64,000 nt of DNA from assembly GCA_963717115.1 (NCBI GenBank), contig CAVQVO010000002.1, forward strand, positions 705,660 through 769,659, written 5' to 3'. Position 1 is the stretch's first letter. Every line of letters begins with the position of its first letter. The notes beneath the pieces were generated by a model that searched no databases, had not been told where the DNA came from, and saw only the letters and a list, made by a program, of their open reading frames with translations. This stretch comes from JBBQUN01 sp963717115. Its GTDB lineage: Bacteria > Actinomycetota > Acidimicrobiia > Acidimicrobiales > SZUA-35. Below, one piece after another: positions 61,107 through 64,000 of the stretch. Position numbers and translations under genes: made by a program.

Positions 61107-61574
61107 GCTCCGACGATACTCGACCGAGGGCAGATCGAAGATGCGACGCTGCCTGAATGGACAGGTCGAACGGACCCTCACGAAGAAGCGCACAACGCTC
61201 GAGCCCTGGGCCAGCGGACCCATTCGAGATCGGCGCGTATCGCTCGGGCGGCGCTGCGCTCCTCGAGTCAGCGCATGGTCCCGTCTCTGGACCAGCAACT
61301 TGGCGTTGAAACTACCGGCGCTGTGAGCAGCCAGGTCGCCCGCTATTCCGTGGGGCCGAAGTAGCGCACCTTCCGAGGGCTTGACTGCGTGATTCCGTGC
61401 GGGCGTTATGCGTGGGCTGAACCCTTGCCCGGCTACGCGGAGACCCGCTCAGGTTTGCCGGCTATGCGCTACCTGGGCGGCTGACGGTCTGAACATTCTG
61501 ATCGCTTCAGGTCGTGTCGGACATTGAGCGGAGTATTTGATGGTCCACGCGATTTCGCCGGTTGGGGGAGGTGA
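61107..61574. other. Intergenic region without recognisable gene
   Basis: About 470 bp between divergently placed accessory genes. Frames here are short and lack codon bias. It probably holds the DUF433 promoter and the end of the OCD-like transcript. A CGGCTA...TAGC-type imperfect palindrome near 61430-61465 is the only structure noted. Confidence 0.6.
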
Positions 61575-62534
61575 TCAAGGAGCACTTCTGATGACTGGCT
61601 GCAACGTGTGGAGAACGCAGTTGGCGGCTGCGATGTCTTGTGCTGCGATACCGGTCGGGTCGGCAACCGTGATGTCGTTGGCGCTTCGTCGGCCGGGACG
61701 TCCACCGAGGAGTTCGCCGATCTCGACGACGTCGGGACGCTGACCGCGGGCGGTTCCGAGTGCCGACAGTTCACCATGATCAAGGCACTGTGCACGACTG
61801 TCTGCCGCAAGGACGTCGGCGTGCTGGAGGAGTCGTTCGTCGAGTTCGTGCTTGCCGGGGGCGTCTGCGCCGACTGCGGTGATGTGAGTTCCTGGCTGGA
61901 TCCAGTCTGCGTCGATGAGCGGTGTCGTCGCTGAGGTGGTGGTGACGATGATGTCTGCGTTGCGACATGCTGCGCCGAGGTCTGGCGCCGGTGTCGCTCG
62001 ATCAGTGTGCCCGACGTCGAGGATCACTTGTGCGGCAGCGCCGGGCGTTCGGCCCCAGACGGCGATGTCGAGTGGCCGGTCGATCAGCGCGATGTGCGCT
62101 TCGATCTGGCGGCGTGCTTGCACACCGGTGCCGACGACGAGCAGGCGCACTGCATCGGGCCGGGAGAGCAGACGAGAGGCGATCGCTCCACCGATTCCGG
62201 TTCGGACATCGGTGAGCACCATCTCGTCGTGAAGAACAGCCCGCACTTGGCCGGTCTCGGCTGAGAGGACGAGTGACAAACCGTTGCCGGTGGGGCCGCC
62301 GAGTTGTGCGTGCTGTGGGAAGCCCGTGGCGACCTTGATCACGAAGTCGGGTTCACCGCGATGGTGGCCGAACTTGATGTGGCAGTCCCCGTCGACCGTC
62401 GGGAAGGTGATGTGCCCGACTGGTGGCAACTCGATCTCGCCAGCACTGGCCGCGATGTAGGCGTGTTCGATCGCGGTGGCCATCGCCTGGAGATCGATGG
62501 CCGCTTCGATTTCGGCACGTTCGAATACGAGCAC
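61575..62534 (-). CDS. Ornithine cyclodeaminase/mu-crystallin-family protein
   Basis: A 319-residue NAD(P)-binding enzyme. VKVATGFPQHAQLGGPTGNGLSLVLSAETGQVRAVLHDEMVLTDVRTGIGGAIASRLLSR is the family core, and RLLVVGTGVQARRQIEAHIAL the Rossmann loop. PGTHITAVGADAPGKHELDERLLQHADVLAADS supplies the substrate-binding region. Members can deaminate ornithine to proline, reduce cyclic imines or make siderophore precursors. The GTG at 62534 lies 5 bp after the aminotransferase stop, so the two form an operon and probably act on one amino-acid metabolite. Confidence 0.9.
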   Translation of the reverse strand: MLVFERAEIEAAIDLQAMATAIEHAYIAASAGEIELPPVGHITFPTVDGDCHIKFGHHRGEPDFVIKVATGFPQHAQLGGPTGNGLSLVLSAETGQVRAVLHDEMVLTDVRTGIGGAIASRLLSRPDAVRLLVVGTGVQARRQIEAHIALIDRPLDIAVWGRTPGAAAQVILDVGHTDRATPAPDLGAACRNADIIVTTTSATTPLIDADWIQPGTHITAVGADAPGKHELDERLLQHADVLAADSRAQCLDHGELSALGTARGQRPDVVEIGELLGGRPGRRSANDITVADPTGIAAQDIAAANCVLHTLQPVIRSAP

Positions 62535-62539
62535 GGCGT

Positions 62540-63667
62540 CTATGTGAGCGCGGCCACGTGCTGGGTCATCGCAGCGAGACCAGCGTCGAGGCCGCGGCGG
62601 CCCGCACCGATGCGGAACCGATCGTTCGGTGTCGGGCCGAGGTCGGAGGAGTAGATCGTGGACGGGAGCACGAGGACACCCGATTCCTCGACAAGGCGCC
62701 GTGCGAATTCGTCCACACCGTCCGAGCCGAGGTAGCGGGGGAACGCCATGCAGGAACCCTGTGGTCGGTTCCACTCGAAGAGATCGGGGAAGCCGTCGAA
62801 GAACGCGTCCCACTTCGGCAGGTTCTCGTCGATGATCGCATTGTTCCGTGCGAGCAGTTCGTCGCGGTGCTGCAGCCCGATGATCGCCAGCCGTTCACTC
62901 GGCCCGGAGCTGCAGATCGACAGGTAGTGCTTGAGCCGTTCCATTCGCCGGAGAAGATCGTGGTCCTGCGACGCGATCCACCCGACACGTAGGCCTGGCA
63001 AGCCGTAGGACTTCGACATCACTCCGAGCGACAAGCCGAGTTCGTATTCATCGGCGATCAGCGGCAAGTGCTCGGTGCCCGTCGGACCGAGCCCGTGGAA
63101 GATCTCATCGTGGAGGATGTGGATGCCGTGGTGGCGACACAGTTCGATCAGCGCCGTGTATCTGTCGCGGTCGAGGATGGCGCCGGTGGGGTTGTGCGGG
63201 AAGTTGATGGTGAGGAGTTTCGTGTTCGGCCGGATCGCTGCAGCTACCCGGTCGATGTCGAGCGACCACTCGTCGTTTGGGTCGAGTGGCACGCCGGATG
63301 CCGTGCAGATCGCCACGGGCAGCGTCTCGTGCGACTGGTAGTTCGGTGTGATGACGATTGCGTGACTCGATGCGTTGAGCAGCACGTTGTTCGCGGCGAA
63401 GATTCCTTCGCTCGCACCGGCGAAGCACAGCACGTCGTCGGCGTGGCGCGACTCGAATGTGGTGGCAATGGCTTCGCGCAGATCGGGTGCTCCCCACGTC
63501 TCGGTGTAGCCGAGCCAGAAGTCGTCGAACTCAGCACGCTGGGCCGGGGTCGCGTACGCAAGGAGCTCGCGCATCGACATGCTCTCAGCATCCGATGCCG
63601 TCAAGTGATGAGCCGCCCGGAACTCCCACTGCGAAAAGTGCGTCTCGAGTCGAAAGTCAGGCAGCAC
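62540..63667 (-). CDS. Class I/II pyridoxal-phosphate aminotransferase
   Basis: A 375-residue fold-type I enzyme. ASEGIFAANNVLLNASSHAIVITPNYQSHETLP, LLTINFPHNPTGAILDRD and HILHDEIFHGL are seen, with the PLP-lysine in MSKSYGLPGLRVGW (Lys219). The SKSYGLPGLRVGW form resembles the branch that includes capreomycidine-synthase-like enzymes as well as plain transaminases, so the substrate is open. The GTG start is preceded by GGAGAAGG. Pairs with the downstream OCD-like gene. Confidence 0.9.
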   Translation of the reverse strand: MLPDFRLETHFSQWEFRAAHHLTASDAESMSMRELLAYATPAQRAEFDDFWLGYTETWGAPDLREAIATTFESRHADDVLCFAGASEGIFAANNVLLNASSHAIVITPNYQSHETLPVAICTASGVPLDPNDEWSLDIDRVAAAIRPNTKLLTINFPHNPTGAILDRDRYTALIELCRHHGIHILHDEIFHGLGPTGTEHLPLIADEYELGLSLGVMSKSYGLPGLRVGWIASQDHDLLRRMERLKHYLSICSSGPSERLAIIGLQHRDELLARNNAIIDENLPKWDAFFDGFPDLFEWNRPQGSCMAFPRYLGSDGVDEFARRLVEESGVLVLPSTIYSSDLGPTPNDRFRIGAGRRGLDAGLAAMTQHVAALT

Positions 63668-64000
63668 TACGAAGCCTTCTCCACCGATTCGATGTCAGCG
63701 ACCAGGTGCTTCTGCAGCCTTGGATCTCCTTGAGTGGATACATCGGTTCAGCATGCCACGACGCCCACACGCATCGGCCGCGACGTTGAAGTGAAAGGCG
63801 TTGGGCTCCACCGCGCCTCGGTGTCGAGAATGCTTGGCTGTTGCGCTCCTTGTCGGCAGCATCGCATGGCAGGCGCACATATCAACAGGCTGGACGGACT
63901 GTCCGACGGCGCGCTAGCGGCACTCCCTCGCTACCAGATGTCAAGGGGGCGGGACCCGATCGCAATGTCGGCGACAAACGCGCCACCAACCACTCGGGAA
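63668..64000. other. Upstream region of the aminotransferase operon
   Basis: No gene with codon bias is seen. The promoter of the aminotransferase/OCD pair should lie here. The composition is less GC-rich than in the main block. Confidence 0.6.

Larger units (their letters stand above)
59903..64000. mobile_element. Left end of a probable tRNA-Gly-integrated genomic island, right end outside window
   Basis: The stretch begins at the tRNA-Gly 3' fragment. It has direct repeats and a palindrome, long gene-poor gaps, less extreme third-position GC than the rest of the window, and accessory genes (TA-like pair, AT/OCD pair). The orientation of the fragment predicts an intact tRNA-Gly gene and an integrase beyond 64000. 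No integrase is in view, so this is an inference. Confidence 0.5.

Noticed and set aside
61469..61810. Extra small gene at the OCD 3' end
   Set aside because: Overlaps the OCD-like gene in another frame with no codon bias or start signal.
63657..63880. Short minus-strand gene upstream of the aminotransferase
   Set aside because: Cys/Arg/Trp-rich shadow composition without ribosome site.

Overview
The window is GC-rich bacterial DNA whose codons end overwhelmingly in G or C. F420-type luciferase-like oxidoreductase, DUF1206 and DUF4214 proteins, GTG starts and dense ATGA/GTGA gene overlaps suggest an actinobacterium, probably of the class Acidimicrobiia. That placement is inference, because no rRNA is present. 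I find no CRISPR array and no rRNA operon.

Layout. 1-6 kb: a P2A-type (SERCA-like) calcium ATPase running off the left edge and carrying a frameshift, a universal stress protein (USP), small proteins and fumarase. 6-12.5 kb: a leftward operon of exported DUF4214 protein, membrane-anchored protein, DUF4331-DUF4214 protein, TPR protein and NicO-like metal transporter with a His-rich loop. 12.7-37.3 kb: a stress and dormancy-like block with MscS, a GH65 phosphorylase and USP in one overlapping operon, a glycogen debranching enzyme, F420 oxidoreductase, GT4, CBS protein, thioredoxin, SH3 lipoprotein, Pcm methyltransferase, CoA-binding protein, FtsH, a response regulator with hybrid kinase, GrpE with a truncated DnaK, an FMN glutamate-synthase-like protein and an MgtA-type ATPase. 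Several intergenic regions here share a GGTGACCTTCGGCTCTG-like or GGGNCC...GGNCCC element that resembles the DosR box of mycobacteria.

37.3-46.5 kb: type II NADH dehydrogenase, two diacylglycerol-kinase-family proteins, a PhoD-like phosphatase and an overlapping operon of PAP2 phosphatase, lipid kinase, DUF1206, second PAP2 and membrane protein. 46.5-52.8 kb: a fasciclin lipoprotein coupled to an ABC exporter and a double-length AI-2E-family permease. 52.9-59.7 kb: sulfatase, YkgJ protein, a small frameshifted gene, acyl-CoA synthetase, SRPBCC and VOC proteins and a frameshifted polyphosphate glucokinase.

59.7-64 kb is different in character. It opens with a REP-like inverted repeat, a tandem repeat, a terminator and the 3' half of a tRNA-Gly(GCC) gene lacking a normal 5' half. 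These are followed by direct repeats, a 22-bp palindrome, a DUF5615/DUF433 toxin-antitoxin-like pair and an aminotransferase/ornithine-cyclodeaminase-like pair. I read this as the left end of a genomic island integrated at a tRNA-Gly gene whose other end lies beyond the right edge.

Three genes carry apparent single-base frameshifts and dnaK lacks its substrate-binding domain, so either sequencing indels or real gene decay must be considered.
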